The notes: a model not told the origin generated them from the letters alone. 64,000 nucleotides of DNA from Marinomonas phaeophyticola (GCF_026966905.1 NZ_JAPUBN010000010.1:1-64000); one strand, 5' to 3'. Shown: positions 47,923 through 57,785, counted from the first letter of the stretch. A program made the numbers and translations.

Positions 47923-47956
47923 AAATGGTTAAGCATTATTAATGCATTAACCATTT
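47923..47956. terminator. Hairpin ending the psp operon
   Basis: AAATGGTTAA and TTAACCATTT pair perfectly, with GCATTA/TAATGC extending inside. A weak T-rich tail follows. It also sits at the end of the convergent lipoprotein gene. Confidence 0.55.
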
Positions 47957-48001
47957 ATTAGTGCGTTATAGAGTCGATGATTAGGCTTTTTTATTTGAAT
48001 C

Positions 48002-48820
48002 TTATTTAAGTTTATAGTCAATTTGTCCAGTAATAATGGCATTACGATCGATATTACTTACTTGAAAGTCAGCTTGTTTTTTTAGTCTGGAAGGATCTAC
48101 TAATAGTACCGCTTGCCCATTTATTAAGAGGTTATAATTTTCGGTAAAGCTAATAGAGATTTTTTCAGAAGACTGAGAGTTAAACAATTGTTGGTCTTTA
48201 ACATTAATTGTTCGGCTTTCTCCTCTTGTCCATTCACCCACGAGAGGTAATGTTTTATAGGTTTGATCAGAGTGAGCCACGGTTGTTTCAGATACATATA
48301 CTTGTATTAAATCGGCTTTCTTAGGGTTGATTTTTCGTTCTTCAATACGTTTTTTTAATAGATCTTCTTCGTGTTGAATGGCGACGGCTAATTCATTTAG
48401 CTGTTTAATGTTTGCTTGAACCTTATTGATATCATGTTCATCTTTTTTAAAGTTAGCGAGTTGAAGATGTGTTAATGATGTCAAACGACTTGTATCGAAT
48501 GTGAGGTGGTCTAGCTTATTACTAATGTTTGTCAGTAAGTTTTTTCTTATTTTAAGCAGTTCAGGAAGCTCACTTTCAATCAAACTATCAGATTCAATCG
48601 CAGTATCTACGGCCTGTATGATTTCTATTTTTCCACTGTCGGTATTATTCGTTATCTCGGGAGCTGATATGGTTTTAATATTGATCACTTTATTCGTGGC
48701 ATTTTTCTCAACTTGAGTGGGTGTATTTGTTTGATTTTTTTCTTCTTCAAGTACTTGTGTGCTTGAGCAGGCGCTTATTAATAGAACCAGAGTGGCTAGC
48801 CCTAAGTGTTGCATTGTCAT
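48002..48820 (-). CDS. Lipoprotein of unknown function
   Basis: 272 aa from ATG 48820, which has GAGG before it. Signal peptide MTMQHLGLATLVLLISAC gives a lipidated Cys18. The middle is a long charged helix (TSLTHLQLANFKKDEHDINK, then QANIKQLNELAVAIQHEEDLLKKR), probably coiled coil; the C-terminal part is beta-rich (TLPLVGEWTRGESRTINV). I do not recognise a family. A 25-residue extension from 48895 is unlikely. Confidence 0.65.
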   Translation of the reverse strand: MTMQHLGLATLVLLISACSSTQVLEEEKNQTNTPTQVEKNATNKVINIKTISAPEITNNTDSGKIEIIQAVDTAIESDSLIESELPELLKIRKNLLTNISNKLDHLTFDTSRLTSLTHLQLANFKKDEHDINKVQANIKQLNELAVAIQHEEDLLKKRIEERKINPKKADLIQVYVSETTVAHSDQTYKTLPLVGEWTRGESRTINVKDQQLFNSQSSEKISISFTENYNLLINGQAVLLVDPSRLKKQADFQVSNIDRNAIITGQIDYKLK

Positions 48821-49014
48821 GTGAAACCTCAATGTAGACTGCTTTTGCAGCGCTTGACGGTAGATGCGGTAATTATGATGCATGGGAAAGGGCAAGTCGA
48901 GGAATGAAAAAGATCAATCCAATCCTACTCTTGAAAAATACGACTGGACTGATTGTCTCACTGAAATTAATGCGAATGCAGTCTAAGTAATTATTTAAAT
49001 ACTTGGCATGGCGT

Positions 49015-49776
49015 TTAAGCGTGCTGTTTATTCCAATGAATGCATTCTTCTAGTGTAATGCCTTTGCCTCCGAATATGTCGAGAGCGCTACCAATGGTTA
49101 GATCAACTTTACCATTAGAAAGCTGATGCACTTTTTGTAAATCGTCTATAGAACGAGCGCCGCCAGCATAGGTAACGGGAATCGTACAGTGCTCTCCTAA
49201 TAAACGAACGAGATCTTCATCAATACCAGATTGCAGTCCTTCAACATCGGCGGCATGGATTAAAAATTCATCGCAATGATCCGCTAATTCAATCAAGTTT
49301 TCTTTATTAACGGCTGTCGATGTAACTGTTTGCCAGCGGTTAGTGGCAATGCTCCAGCCATTATTAGTACGTCGACAGCTCAAATCTAATATTAAGCGCT
49401 CCGTTCCTGTCTCTCTTTTAATTTTATCCAATCGATCCCAAGAAAACTCATCATTTTCAAATAAGTAGGAAGTGACGATAACATGGGATGCTCCAGCGTT
49501 GAGAAACTCCGAAGCATTTCTTGCTGTCACTCCGCCACCGAATTGTAATCCCTGTGGGTAGGCTTTAAGTGCTTCTAATGACTCGGCTTTGTTGCCCTTT
49601 CCCAATGCAATAACATGTCCTCCAAGAAGGCCTTGTTCCTTATATAAAGAAGCGTAGTATTTTGCATCATACTCACTGATGAAATTTTCTTTGGCGCCTT
49701 TATCGTTCAGACTACCGCCAACAATTTGCTTCACTTTTCCTTGGTGCAAGTCGATACATGGGCGAAACTGAGTCAA
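49015..49776 (-). CDS. HisA-type isomerase of the eukaryotic (His6) form
   Basis: (beta/alpha)8-barrel related to phosphoribosylformimino-AICAR-ribotide isomerase of His synthesis. 253 aa from TTG 49776 with AAGGAG upstream. CIDLHQGKVKQIVGGSLND, ILDLSCRRTNNGWSIATNRWQT, EFLIHAADVEGLQSGIDE, YAGGARSIDDLQ and GKVDLTIGSALDIFGG match yeast His6 far better than bacterial HisA. Both catalytic Asp (CIDLH and ILDLS) are present. No other his gene is in the window. It may be a second isomerase or have a related substrate. Confidence 0.82.
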   Translation of the reverse strand: MTQFRPCIDLHQGKVKQIVGGSLNDKGAKENFISEYDAKYYASLYKEQGLLGGHVIALGKGNKAESLEALKAYPQGLQFGGGVTARNASEFLNAGASHVIVTSYLFENDEFSWDRLDKIKRETGTERLILDLSCRRTNNGWSIATNRWQTVTSTAVNKENLIELADHCDEFLIHAADVEGLQSGIDEDLVRLLGEHCTIPVTYAGGARSIDDLQKVHQLSNGKVDLTIGSALDIFGGKGITLEECIHWNKQHA

Positions 49777-49929
49777 GCTCTGTGCTCCTTTTAATAGTAA
49801 TGGATAAAATGATGAAATAATTGTATCTGATTTCTCATATAGAAACGATGTGAAAAGCGAACTTGTTCTGAGACTGTTATACTTTGTTTGTTCAAGATTA
49901 TTCAAATAAAACAATGAAAATAGGATCCT

Positions 49930-50343
49930 ATGTTACAAATTTCATTAGCTGTTTCGATACCAGATAAAGAGATAGAGTTAACCGCCATTCGATCGCAGGG
50001 TGCGGGTGGGCAAAATGTCAATAAAGTGTCTTCTGCGATACATCTGCGTTTTGACATTGAAAAATCTTCTTTACCGGCTTTTCATAAAGAAAGACTGTTG
50101 GCCATGAGTGACTCGCGTATTACTCGAGATGGGGAAGTCGTATTAAAAGCCCAACAACATAGAACTCAGGAATTGAATCGGGAAGATGCCTTAAATCGCC
50201 TGAAAGCATTGATTTTGGATGCGATCAAGGTGCAAAAAGCGCGTCGTCCAACGAAACCTACTAAAGCCTCTAAAATACGACGTGTTGTTTCTAAAAAGAA
50301 AGATGGTCAGAAAAAAGCCTTGCGTAAAGCAAACTGGGATTAG
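49930..50343 (+). CDS. arfB: ArfB (YaeJ), ribosome rescue peptidyl-tRNA hydrolase
   Basis: 137 aa. GGQ loop [21 protein letters not shown] near the N-terminus and a basic C-terminal tail ([31 protein letters not shown]) that enters the empty mRNA channel of stalled ribosomes. No codon-recognition domain, as expected for ArfB. It is divergent from the HisA-like gene. Confidence 0.93.
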   Translation: MLQISLAVSIPDKEIELTAIRSQGAGGQNVNKVSSAIHLRFDIEKSSLPAFHKERLLAMSDSRITRDGEVVLKAQQHRTQELNREDALNRLKALILDAIKVQKARRPTKPTKASKIRRVVSKKKDGQKKALRKANWD

Positions 50344-50398
50344 GTTACTTTACGCAAGGTCGGATATTTTAAAGATTTTCTATTCTGCTGTTACTGAG

Positions 50399-51346
50399 TC
50401 ATAGGACCTTTTTAGGCAAGAAAACTTCAGCGATCATACAGCGAGCACTGCCACCACCAATTTTTTCTATGGTTTCAATGGGGTTAGGTAGTAAGGTTCC
50501 GTATTTTTCAAGCTGTGCTTTTTGAGATGACGTAAAGCCGTTATAAGCACTTTGAGACATAATGATATAGGGTTGACCCTGATCATTTTTAACATGCAAA
50601 ATATTGGCACAAAAATGCTTTTCAGTCTGTTCCATACTGATTTCAATCACCTCTCTGTCTATGGCTAATGCGGACTTTAGAGTCTGGTACGCTTCTTTAT
50701 CGGTAATACTGTCAGCACAAACCACCGCAAACCCATCACCGACACTCATCATGACATTGGTATGATAAATAGGCGTTCCATGAGAGCTGGTTGTTTGAAA
50801 TAAATAAACCTCTTGATAGCCTCTTTTGGTGGCAAAGCGATCTAATTGTTCTGGATGGCAGCGCTCCGACTGAGCGGCAAAGATCCTGTTGTGGATATGG
50901 TCAAAAATCAGCACGCCAGTCCCTTCCAGAATTTCTTGTGTTTCATTAAAATCGCCAACAATCTGAGTATCGTTGACCGAGTAATTATGCGCTTCGAGTA
51001 GCTCTGTGAGATCGTCAATGCGCCTTTCTTGGCGGCGGTTCTCGGCATACATAGGGTAAACTAAAAGTGTTCCCGAGGCTGTGGTAGAAAACCAATTATT
51101 AGGAAAAATCGCATCCGGTGTTTTTTTATTATGCTGGCCTTTCTCTAATACTAACGTTGTAATTCCCACAGAGCGTAAGTTATCCACCATATTTTGGAAT
51201 TCGATCAAGGCTTTTTCTGTTACATTTTCACCCACATCCGGTTTGTGTTGAAAGGCGTTGTCGCCACCCGTTTGCTCATTAAATCCAAAGTCAACGGGAC
51301 GAACCATAACTAAAGTATCAGAAAGTTGTGTCTGTTTTACTGACAT
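50399..51346 (-). CDS. ctlX: CtlX-type amidinotransferase-fold hydrolase (arginine/citrulline-related)
   Basis: 315 aa. DDAH/arginine-deiminase fold with PDAIFPNNWFST, EGTGVLIFDHIHNRIFAA, catalytic His in PIYHTNVMMSVGDGFAVVC and nucleophile Cys in GGGSARCMIAEVFLP. Family members (COG4874) are annotated as citrulline or N-dimethylarginine-type hydrolases. It follows astA by 165 bases on the same strand, so arginine catabolism is the likely setting. ATG 51346 preferred over 51367. Confidence 0.82.
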   Translation of the reverse strand: MSVKQTQLSDTLVMVRPVDFGFNEQTGGDNAFQHKPDVGENVTEKALIEFQNMVDNLRSVGITTLVLEKGQHNKKTPDAIFPNNWFSTTASGTLLVYPMYAENRRQERRIDDLTELLEAHNYSVNDTQIVGDFNETQEILEGTGVLIFDHIHNRIFAAQSERCHPEQLDRFATKRGYQEVYLFQTTSSHGTPIYHTNVMMSVGDGFAVVCADSITDKEAYQTLKSALAIDREVIEISMEQTEKHFCANILHVKNDQGQPYIIMSQSAYNGFTSSQKAQLEKYGTLLPNPIETIEKIGGGSARCMIAEVFLPKKVL

Positions 51347-51511
51347 AATTAACGCTCTAAAAATCAAGAATAATGAGTATTTTGCCGAGCCTAGTGTTGT
51401 TTGAACGGTTACGTTGAAACTGTTGTTTTGAACTTGGCTCGACCTTGGAAATAGTCTGGTGTTGAAGCTAACCTGACCTGAAGCGACAGTGAACTTAGTT
51501 AGCGCTCGAAC

Positions 51512-52540
51512 TTAGCTTGTTGTTGAGCTTAGTGGAACGGCGCGAATTTGATCACCTACTTGAAGGTTGAGTGCGGCCGCCGTTTTTGCATCGATAAGCA
51601 ACTCTCCTGAAGCCAGTCGGTCTGCTTTTGCTAAAGTGCAGCGATACCCTAAACATTCAGTATTACTAACTAGGTCAATCACAGTTGAGCTTGGCTGACC
51701 AATTTTTACCGAATAAACCTTATTCTGATTAATGGCTCTGATATGACGCACGTCGGCTTCAATGGTCGGTCCACCATCAAAAATGTCTACATAACCAAGA
51801 TTTTGGAAACCTTCATTTTCTAACATTTTCAGTGCAGGTAGTGTGTTTTCATGTACTTTACCAATAACTTCTTGTACTGAAGGGCTTAGCAAATCGATGT
51901 AAATTGGCAGTTTTGGCATTAACTCGGCAATAAAAGATTTGTTCCCTAAACCAGATAAATAGTCGGCTTGAGCAAAAGGCATAGAAAAGAAATGTGCTCC
52001 TAGTCCATTCCAAAAAGGAGAATTGCCTTCAGCATCACTGACACCGCGCATTTCTGCAATGGCTCTTTGATGGAAGCGGTTAGGAAAGCTAGCCATAAAC
52101 ATAAAGCGGCTTTTAGACAGTAGACTGCCATTTTTGCTATGGCGATAATCTTGACTTAAAAAAAGCGTGCATAATTCAGAGTAACCCGTATGGTCATTAC
52201 TTAGACTTAAGGTTTTGCTTTGGCCATACACTTTCAGGGAAGGCGAAGCGTGTACTAAAGTTCCCAAACGGTAATTATACCAGGGTGAATCGAGTCCAAG
52301 GGCGGATTCTATACCGCATACACCGGCAATATTATTCGTTTCAGTATCTTCTAAAACAAAAAGATAGCTCTGATTGGCTTCATTATTATCAGCGCTATTA
52401 AAAGCGACTTCGGCGGCGGTAATTTTTTCTTTTAACAGCTCTATGTTAGCGGGGAGAGAGGTAAAGCCAACCCCGGCATTTTTAGCCATAGTATGGAGGG
52501 CATCAATATCTTTTTTTGCAATTGGGCGAATCAACATCAT
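51512..52540 (-). CDS. astA: Arginine N-succinyltransferase AstA
   Basis: First step of the AST pathway: arginine + succinyl-CoA. 342 aa. MLIRPIAKKDIDAL, FAQADYLSGLGNKSFIAELMPKLPIY, VGKVHENTLPALKMLENEGF and FDGGPTIEAD are family signatures. The rest of the pathway (astB, astC, astD, astE) is not in this window. A LysR gene diverges from its start. Confidence 0.92.
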   Translation of the reverse strand: MMLIRPIAKKDIDALHTMAKNAGVGFTSLPANIELLKEKITAAEVAFNSADNNEANQSYLFVLEDTETNNIAGVCGIESALGLDSPWYNYRLGTLVHASPSLKVYGQSKTLSLSNDHTGYSELCTLFLSQDYRHSKNGSLLSKSRFMFMASFPNRFHQRAIAEMRGVSDAEGNSPFWNGLGAHFFSMPFAQADYLSGLGNKSFIAELMPKLPIYIDLLSPSVQEVIGKVHENTLPALKMLENEGFQNLGYVDIFDGGPTIEADVRHIRAINQNKVYSVKIGQPSSTVIDLVSNTECLGYRCTLAKADRLASGELLIDAKTAAALNLQVGDQIRAVPLSSTTS

Positions 52541-52690
52541 GGTCGTTGTGCTCAGTTAAATAGGTGAAGAAGAGTTGATGGCATACTAAGGTTTATTTTG
52601 GATAACGCAAAATGCAATTTGTTATCTAATAGATAACTAACTATTATGTGAAACTAGGTTGTCTGTTAACATTCTTAACGGGAGAGCATC

Positions 52691-53560
52691 TTGAATACTA
52701 TTGCAATTAAAGCCTTTGTTACCGCAGCTGAAGAAAATTCATTTTCGCTAGCGGCGGAAAAACTTCACCTTACACAACCCGGTATCAGTAAAAGGATTCA
52801 ATCTTTAGAAGATCAACTAAGGTGTCGTTTGTTTGATCGTATTGGTCGACGTATTTATTTAACAGAAGCGGGTGAAGTGTTTTTACCCCACGCATATCGT
52901 TTGCTACAGGAAGCAAGAAGCGGGTTGACCGCCGTGCAGAATCTTTCTTTCGTCGTAGCAGGACAATTATCTATAGCGACTACGCAGCACATAGGATTGC
53001 ACCATTTAGCGCAACCGATTCGACAGTACATTGCAAATCACCCTCAAGTTGAGTTTGCGTTAGATTTTATTAATTCAAAGCAAGCCTATGGGGATGTTCT
53101 CCAAGGAAAATTGGAACTGGCAATTATTACTGAGCCCTCTAATATCGATGAGAAACTTCGATTTATCCCACTCTGGCCAGAAAAACTCAAGTTTGTTTGT
53201 TCTAAAGATCATCTGCTTGCCAGCCATAAAAGGGTTTCACTGGCATCACTTAGTCACTTTTCAGGAGTATTACCCGGAAAATCTACCTATACAAGACGAT
53301 TGATTGACGACTTATTTAATCAAGAGGAGGTTAATCTAATCGCATCGGTACCTACCAACTATTTAGAAGCAATAAAGATGTTAGTGGCTGCGGGAGTGGG
53401 TTGGAGTGTCTTACCTGAAAACTTAATTGACGATCAACTGTGCATTTTAGACATAGCAGATGCTCACATTGAACGCAGCATTGGTTGTTTAATCCATACA
53501 GAAAGAACACTGTCCAATGCGGCACAAGTGTTTTTAGCTTTGTTAAAAGAAGAATCTTAA
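52691..53560 (+). CDS. LysR-family regulator divergent from astA
   Basis: 289 aa. Helix-turn-helix SLAAEKLHLTQPGISKRIQSLE and a CysB/CbbR-like effector domain (VVAGQLSIATTQHIGLHHLA). Start TTG 52691 with GGGAGAG upstream. The 150-base gap to astA makes it the probable regulator of astA-ctlX; this is inferred from position. Confidence 0.85.
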   Translation: MNTIAIKAFVTAAEENSFSLAAEKLHLTQPGISKRIQSLEDQLRCRLFDRIGRRIYLTEAGEVFLPHAYRLLQEARSGLTAVQNLSFVVAGQLSIATTQHIGLHHLAQPIRQYIANHPQVEFALDFINSKQAYGDVLQGKLELAIITEPSNIDEKLRFIPLWPEKLKFVCSKDHLLASHKRVSLASLSHFSGVLPGKSTYTRRLIDDLFNQEEVNLIASVPTNYLEAIKMLVAAGVGWSVLPENLIDDQLCILDIADAHIERSIGCLIHTERTLSNAAQVFLALLKEES

Positions 53561-53590
53561 AAAAACGCCTAATAGAAGCTATTAAGCGTT
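53559..53590 (-). terminator. Rho-independent terminator of the YdcH-like gene
   Basis: On the minus strand AACGCTTAATAG and CTATTAGGCGTT pair around CTT and are followed by a run of seven T. It starts at the end of the plus-strand LysR gene. Confidence 0.75.
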
Positions 53591-53636
53591 GAAAGTGTTT
53601 TTTGGGTGTTCGCTGGAATGCGAGAATGTCGCGAAA

Positions 53637-53891
53637 TTAAGCGATCGATGCTTTCTCTTTTTGAAGCATCAGATAGAGCTCATCCTTTAACGCAAGACGA
53701 CGGTGTTTTGCTTCCTCTTCTTCTTGTGTTGTTGCTGGCACAACTTCATTTTCCATATTTTCGATATGGCGAGTGAGTTCATGATATTCATCGAAAAGTT
53801 TACGAAAATGAGCATTATTTATTTTTAACTTATGAATTTCTTCTTTAAATTCAGGTAAGTCATTCGCTAATGAATGATGTTCTACAGGCAT
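53637..53891 (-). CDS. YdcH/DUF465-family small protein
   Basis: 84 aa, strongly helical. NAHFRKLFDEYHELTRHIENME and RRLALKDELYLMLQKEK are the two helices of the DUF465 hairpin, as in E. coli YdcH and SlyX-like proteins. Function unknown. It lies 131 bases upstream of the 3' end of the DUF748 gene on the same strand and has its own terminator. Confidence 0.85.
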   Translation of the reverse strand: MPVEHHSLANDLPEFKEEIHKLKINNAHFRKLFDEYHELTRHIENMENEVVPATTQEEEEAKHRRLALKDELYLMLQKEKASIA

Positions 53892-54022
53892 GATTCTTTC
53901 CTTATTACGTCATCTTATGATGCAGTAAGATTAGCATTGTCTGCAAAATATAGACTGACATGCATCAGTGTTTTTGATGTTATCTATCTATGTAGCCATG
54001 TTCGGCTGTCCTAGATCAATCT

Positions 54023-57000
54023 TTAAAATTCAAATTCAATTCTTGGTGACGCCTCCGCTTTATCGTCGATGGCCGATGAACATAGTAACAAGCGCGCTGA
54101 GGATATTTCTCCCGAGCTTATTAAGCGATCTTTTAGGTTCTCAGCACGTAGTTGAGCTAATGATTTTAGAGATTGAATCTGTTCTTTAGTTAGCTCAGCT
54201 ACATTATCTATGCCCAAATCTGCAGGAACGGCGATAGAGCACATTTTCAATTGGGTATCGTTTCTGTCTTTTAGTAACGCGGTGAGTTGATTCACAAATT
54301 CCACTTGGTCATCCGCAAGGTCAATATCCTCAGCGGTATACACTAGTGGTTTCATACGCAGCTTAAATATTTGCTCACTTGCAATTTGTGCCACGCTAAT
54401 GATGTTGGCATAAGGTACGAAGGTTTGCATTAAGTAAGAGCTTGATGCGCTATAAAGGGCTTTTCGAATGGGGATAATTAAAAAATTCTGCCATTGAAAA
54501 GAGGGGTTATCGATGTCTCCAGACATAGGCATACTTAAAGAAATATTGTTTTGAGCGTCTTTCAAAGCACCAATAGCCAAGTTTAAAGGGATAACACTCG
54601 GGCTGTTACTGCTTGGTTGGTCATTTTTTCCACCTAAATCGAATCGTCTCAATAAGAGAGTAGAGTCGCCGGTTAATTGTCCCTGATCCGCGTCTAGTTT
54701 TATGTCTGCATCCAATTGGCCTGACTCAATTGTGTAACCTAGAATATCTGAAATATAGGGTGAGAAAGGCGTCAATTCTATTTCTCTAGTGGAGACCAAT
54801 GTCTGCATAGTGAGCTTGTCATTAAATGGAATAATGTCGGATTCTAAATGGATCGTAGCGTATTTTCCATTACGGGCATCTAGAAGAATATGGGTCGCTT
54901 GTTCTGGGTTACTGGTGTCAACTTGAGTGATTTGGAAGTCATCAATATAAATGGTTTGATTTAAGCTGGGAGAGATGCCTTTATCATTAATGTGAATGTT
55001 AGAGTCACCATTAATTTTAAACTCGCCTAATTGCACATGGTATGTAGCGGCTGGTATGGCTTCTTCAGCGCTTGTATTTTGTGGCGCAGAATGGGACTCG
55101 TTCGCCTCTGTGGCGGTTTTTGCTGATGTTGCATTCGTCGTATTAGCGCTTATTTCTTCTAGTTCAGGGTCGGCTTTAGCGAAAACGAGATTGCGCAACT
55201 CTCTTTTTTCATCAAATAACAGGTTGGATTGTAAGTCCGTTAGAATGACAGATTGGATGGTAGCCTTGGTGTCTGAGATGTCTAAAGCGTTAGCGTGAAG
55301 CTTAGAAAATTTGGCGAGATGCTGCGTTTCTCCATGATCTGGGTTAGGTTTAGAGATGATGGCATTGGCAAGGGTAATATCGTCCATTTTTAACGTCATG
55401 GATGATGGTGTTTTTTCTATATGCACAGGAGAGCTTGATAGTGAGCCGAGTCCTAGCAGTTGGTCATTATCCGCATCAAAGACATTGATTGCTTCTAAGT
55501 CTATTTTTGGATCTGCGGTTAATTCAATGTCTTGTTCAGAGGTTTGTTGCAACAAGATATTAGGAAGAGAGAATTGTATTAATTTTGAATCTAGCTTGTA
55601 GCCAACTTGATCGGCTGCAAGGTCGTGAGCTTCAAATTTAAGGGCTTTCCCATCAACTGAAATGAGCTGTTCTTTTTGAGCGAGAGCCAGGCTGCCAGAA
55701 AAAAACACCTCTTTATATTGAGCAAAATCATCGGCATTTTTGAAGTAGGTATTTTGACTGCTTAGTTGGGTCTCTAAATCGACAGATAAAGAGGCTGTTT
55801 CATTTAAAAACACTTCTAGGTTGAGAGTTGGCAGGCTTAGATCGGTCGCTTCGTTTGTTAGGGTCATAGGGCCTTGGGTAAATCCAAGGGTGTTGGTGAC
55901 TAAAGAGGTATTGAGCGTATTTACATTCAACTTTTCCAGTGTTTTGTTGAGTGCTACCTGACTGGCGAATTGAATGCTTTGATAATGGGCATTAAGTGAG
56001 TTTAGGGTTGAATCTAGATCTAATTGTTTCGAATTAAAAGATAGGCTACCGTCCACGTTTATATTGCTGTTTGAATCTTGTTTTAAAGCAAGATCAGTAA
56101 GCAGTAAATGACTCAATTCATTGGTAATCTTAATGTCATCCAGCTGGCCACTCAAGCCGAGTAATTCGACGTTTGACGATGGGTTTAAGAGGTTTAATTC
56201 TTTGTCATTTTGAGAGACAGTCAGTTTTGTATTGGTTGACAGTTTTTCAAGGAAAACATCTATTTTTGGCGCGTTGGTCTTGTTTGAAAGGTTACTGTTG
56301 CTTGAAATATTGGTGTCGTTTTCCAGATTGGGGTCATTGGCTTTCGTCATCATGGTGAGTTTTGATGCATCGGCTTCCAAACTGGCCTCCGTTTGAATGC
56401 TAAAGTGCTCACCGTTAGATAAGTTAAAGTCTAAATTAAGGGTTTCTAAATGAATTTTATCGGATGAAAATGACAGATCTGGTGTACGGATATTGATGTC
56501 ATCCAGCAACATTGAAAAAGCATGACTCGATAGGGAAAGATTGGGTTTAGAGGTGGTTAAATCTTGTTCTACTTCCATATCACCAGATAAGGAAATCATT
56601 ATCTGAGGGGTCGGTTCATTGTCGATAAAATAATGGCTGAATTGGGTGGAATCGAAAGTTAATTCATCAAGAGCAATAACCGCAGACACTTTTTCAGGAT
56701 TGTAGGTGAAGCTTGACTGTAAGCGAACAATAGACTGATTGATGTCTAGGTCAATATCCGCTTTGGCATTCCACACGTTGGCTTGGCCTTCAATATCCGA
56801 TACCGTAATTTTATTGATGGTTAAGGTATCTTTAAAAGGGGAAGCTGGGGTGGTTTGGTTAAATCGCTCTAAAGATAAACGGGTATTGGAAATCTGAATC
56901 TTGGGAACATCGATTTTCCAATCTGACACGGTTTCCTGCTCAGCAGAGGAATCAATAACAGAGTCGGCTTGGTCCTGATCTTTATTGTTGGCCGGGGGGA

Positions 57001-57400
57001 TTGGAAAAGTAAGTCCTGCAACATGCCATGCGTCTTTTGACTGCACCAGTGGCGCCTCTAAACCATTCAAGCGTAGTGTATTGACATAAATCGTTTGATT
57101 AAGCAAAGCGGCATAAGATAAATCAATTTTAAAGCTTTCAAGAGACAACACTTTTTCTTTTGACTCGCCATTAATCGAATAAGCCTCAACATTTTTCGCA
57201 AGAATGGATCCCTGAAAAGGGTTGATGTCTAACTCATTGATTATAAGTTGCGCATTTTGTTGCTGAAAATAATTATTTAAAAGGGTTTTTGTGACAACAG
57301 GTAGCAGTAGCCAAATTAAAAACCCGATAACGAAGAGAGTAGATAAAATAATCATGCCTAAACGGCGTAAGTTAAATGGAATTGATGGCGAATTATTCAT
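54023..57400 (-). CDS. Giant DUF748 (AsmA-like) envelope protein
   Basis: 1125 aa. One N-terminal membrane anchor (LGMIILSTLFVIGFLIWLLLPV) then a very long series of beta-rich repeats typical of DUF748/AsmA-like proteins, which are proposed bridges for lipid transfer between membranes. The low-complexity stretch at about 330-360 (many Asn, Ser, Thr) is linker-like. The last 100 residues resemble an OmpA-like alpha/beta end. ybaN precedes it by 16 bases on the same strand, so they form an operon. Confidence 0.85.
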   Translation of the reverse strand: MNNSPSIPFNLRRLGMIILSTLFVIGFLIWLLLPVVTKTLLNNYFQQQNAQLIINELDINPFQGSILAKNVEAYSINGESKEKVLSLESFKIDLSYAALLNQTIYVNTLRLNGLEAPLVQSKDAWHVAGLTFPIPPANNKDQDQADSVIDSSAEQETVSDWKIDVPKIQISNTRLSLERFNQTTPASPFKDTLTINKITVSDIEGQANVWNAKADIDLDINQSIVRLQSSFTYNPEKVSAVIALDELTFDSTQFSHYFIDNEPTPQIMISLSGDMEVEQDLTTSKPNLSLSSHAFSMLLDDINIRTPDLSFSSDKIHLETLNLDFNLSNGEHFSIQTEASLEADASKLTMMTKANDPNLENDTNISSNSNLSNKTNAPKIDVFLEKLSTNTKLTVSQNDKELNLLNPSSNVELLGLSGQLDDIKITNELSHLLLTDLALKQDSNSNINVDGSLSFNSKQLDLDSTLNSLNAHYQSIQFASQVALNKTLEKLNVNTLNTSLVTNTLGFTQGPMTLTNEATDLSLPTLNLEVFLNETASLSVDLETQLSSQNTYFKNADDFAQYKEVFFSGSLALAQKEQLISVDGKALKFEAHDLAADQVGYKLDSKLIQFSLPNILLQQTSEQDIELTADPKIDLEAINVFDADNDQLLGLGSLSSSPVHIEKTPSSMTLKMDDITLANAIISKPNPDHGETQHLAKFSKLHANALDISDTKATIQSVILTDLQSNLLFDEKRELRNLVFAKADPELEEISANTTNATSAKTATEANESHSAPQNTSAEEAIPAATYHVQLGEFKINGDSNIHINDKGISPSLNQTIYIDDFQITQVDTSNPEQATHILLDARNGKYATIHLESDIIPFNDKLTMQTLVSTREIELTPFSPYISDILGYTIESGQLDADIKLDADQGQLTGDSTLLLRRFDLGGKNDQPSSNSPSVIPLNLAIGALKDAQNNISLSMPMSGDIDNPSFQWQNFLIIPIRKALYSASSSYLMQTFVPYANIISVAQIASEQIFKLRMKPLVYTAEDIDLADDQVEFVNQLTALLKDRNDTQLKMCSIAVPADLGIDNVAELTKEQIQSLKSLAQLRAENLKDRLISSGEISSARLLLCSSAIDDKAEASPRIEFEF

Positions 57401-57416
57401 AATGACCCTATCCAGG

Positions 57417-57785
57417 TTACGGTTTTTTAATGGGTAAACGAAGCAGCATAATACTCGTCATGGTGCCAATAATGATCAGCATGAAAGTAGCCCAAGGTCG
57501 CGCAATCATCATCATTGATATGCCCATGCTTAACCACATTAACACAATCGCTCGATTACGTGTTTTTTTAGGTATGCCATTCCCAGACTGCCAATCACGC
57601 ACAATAGGACCAAAAAAACGGTGTTGTGTGAGCCATGAATGAAACCGAGTAGAAGATCGAGAAAAACACCAAGCGGACAGCAAAACAAAAGGCGTCGTTG
57701 GGAGTAAAGGTAAGAAAATGCCAATGACCCCAGCAACCAGAGAAACCCAACCTAAGCCTATATACGCTATGCGTTTAATGTGCAT
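57417..57785 (-). CDS. ybaN: YbaN-like inner-membrane protein (DUF454)
   Basis: 122 aa with three or four membrane helices. LPLLPTTPFVLLSAWCFSRSS, then WLTQHRFFGPIVRDWQSGNGIPKKTR are the DUF454 signature shared with E. coli YbaN. Function unknown. It is immediately upstream of the DUF748 gene in the direction of transcription. Confidence 0.9.
   Translation of the reverse strand: MHIKRIAYIGLGWVSLVAGVIGIFLPLLPTTPFVLLSAWCFSRSSTRFHSWLTQHRFFGPIVRDWQSGNGIPKKTRNRAIVLMWLSMGISMMMIARPWATFMLIIIGTMTSIMLLRLPIKKP

Noticed and set aside
51400..51511. CTAAGTTC-like repeats between astA and ctlX
   Set aside because: The copies are degenerate and irregularly spaced; I could not separate them from ordinary AT-rich spacer sequence.
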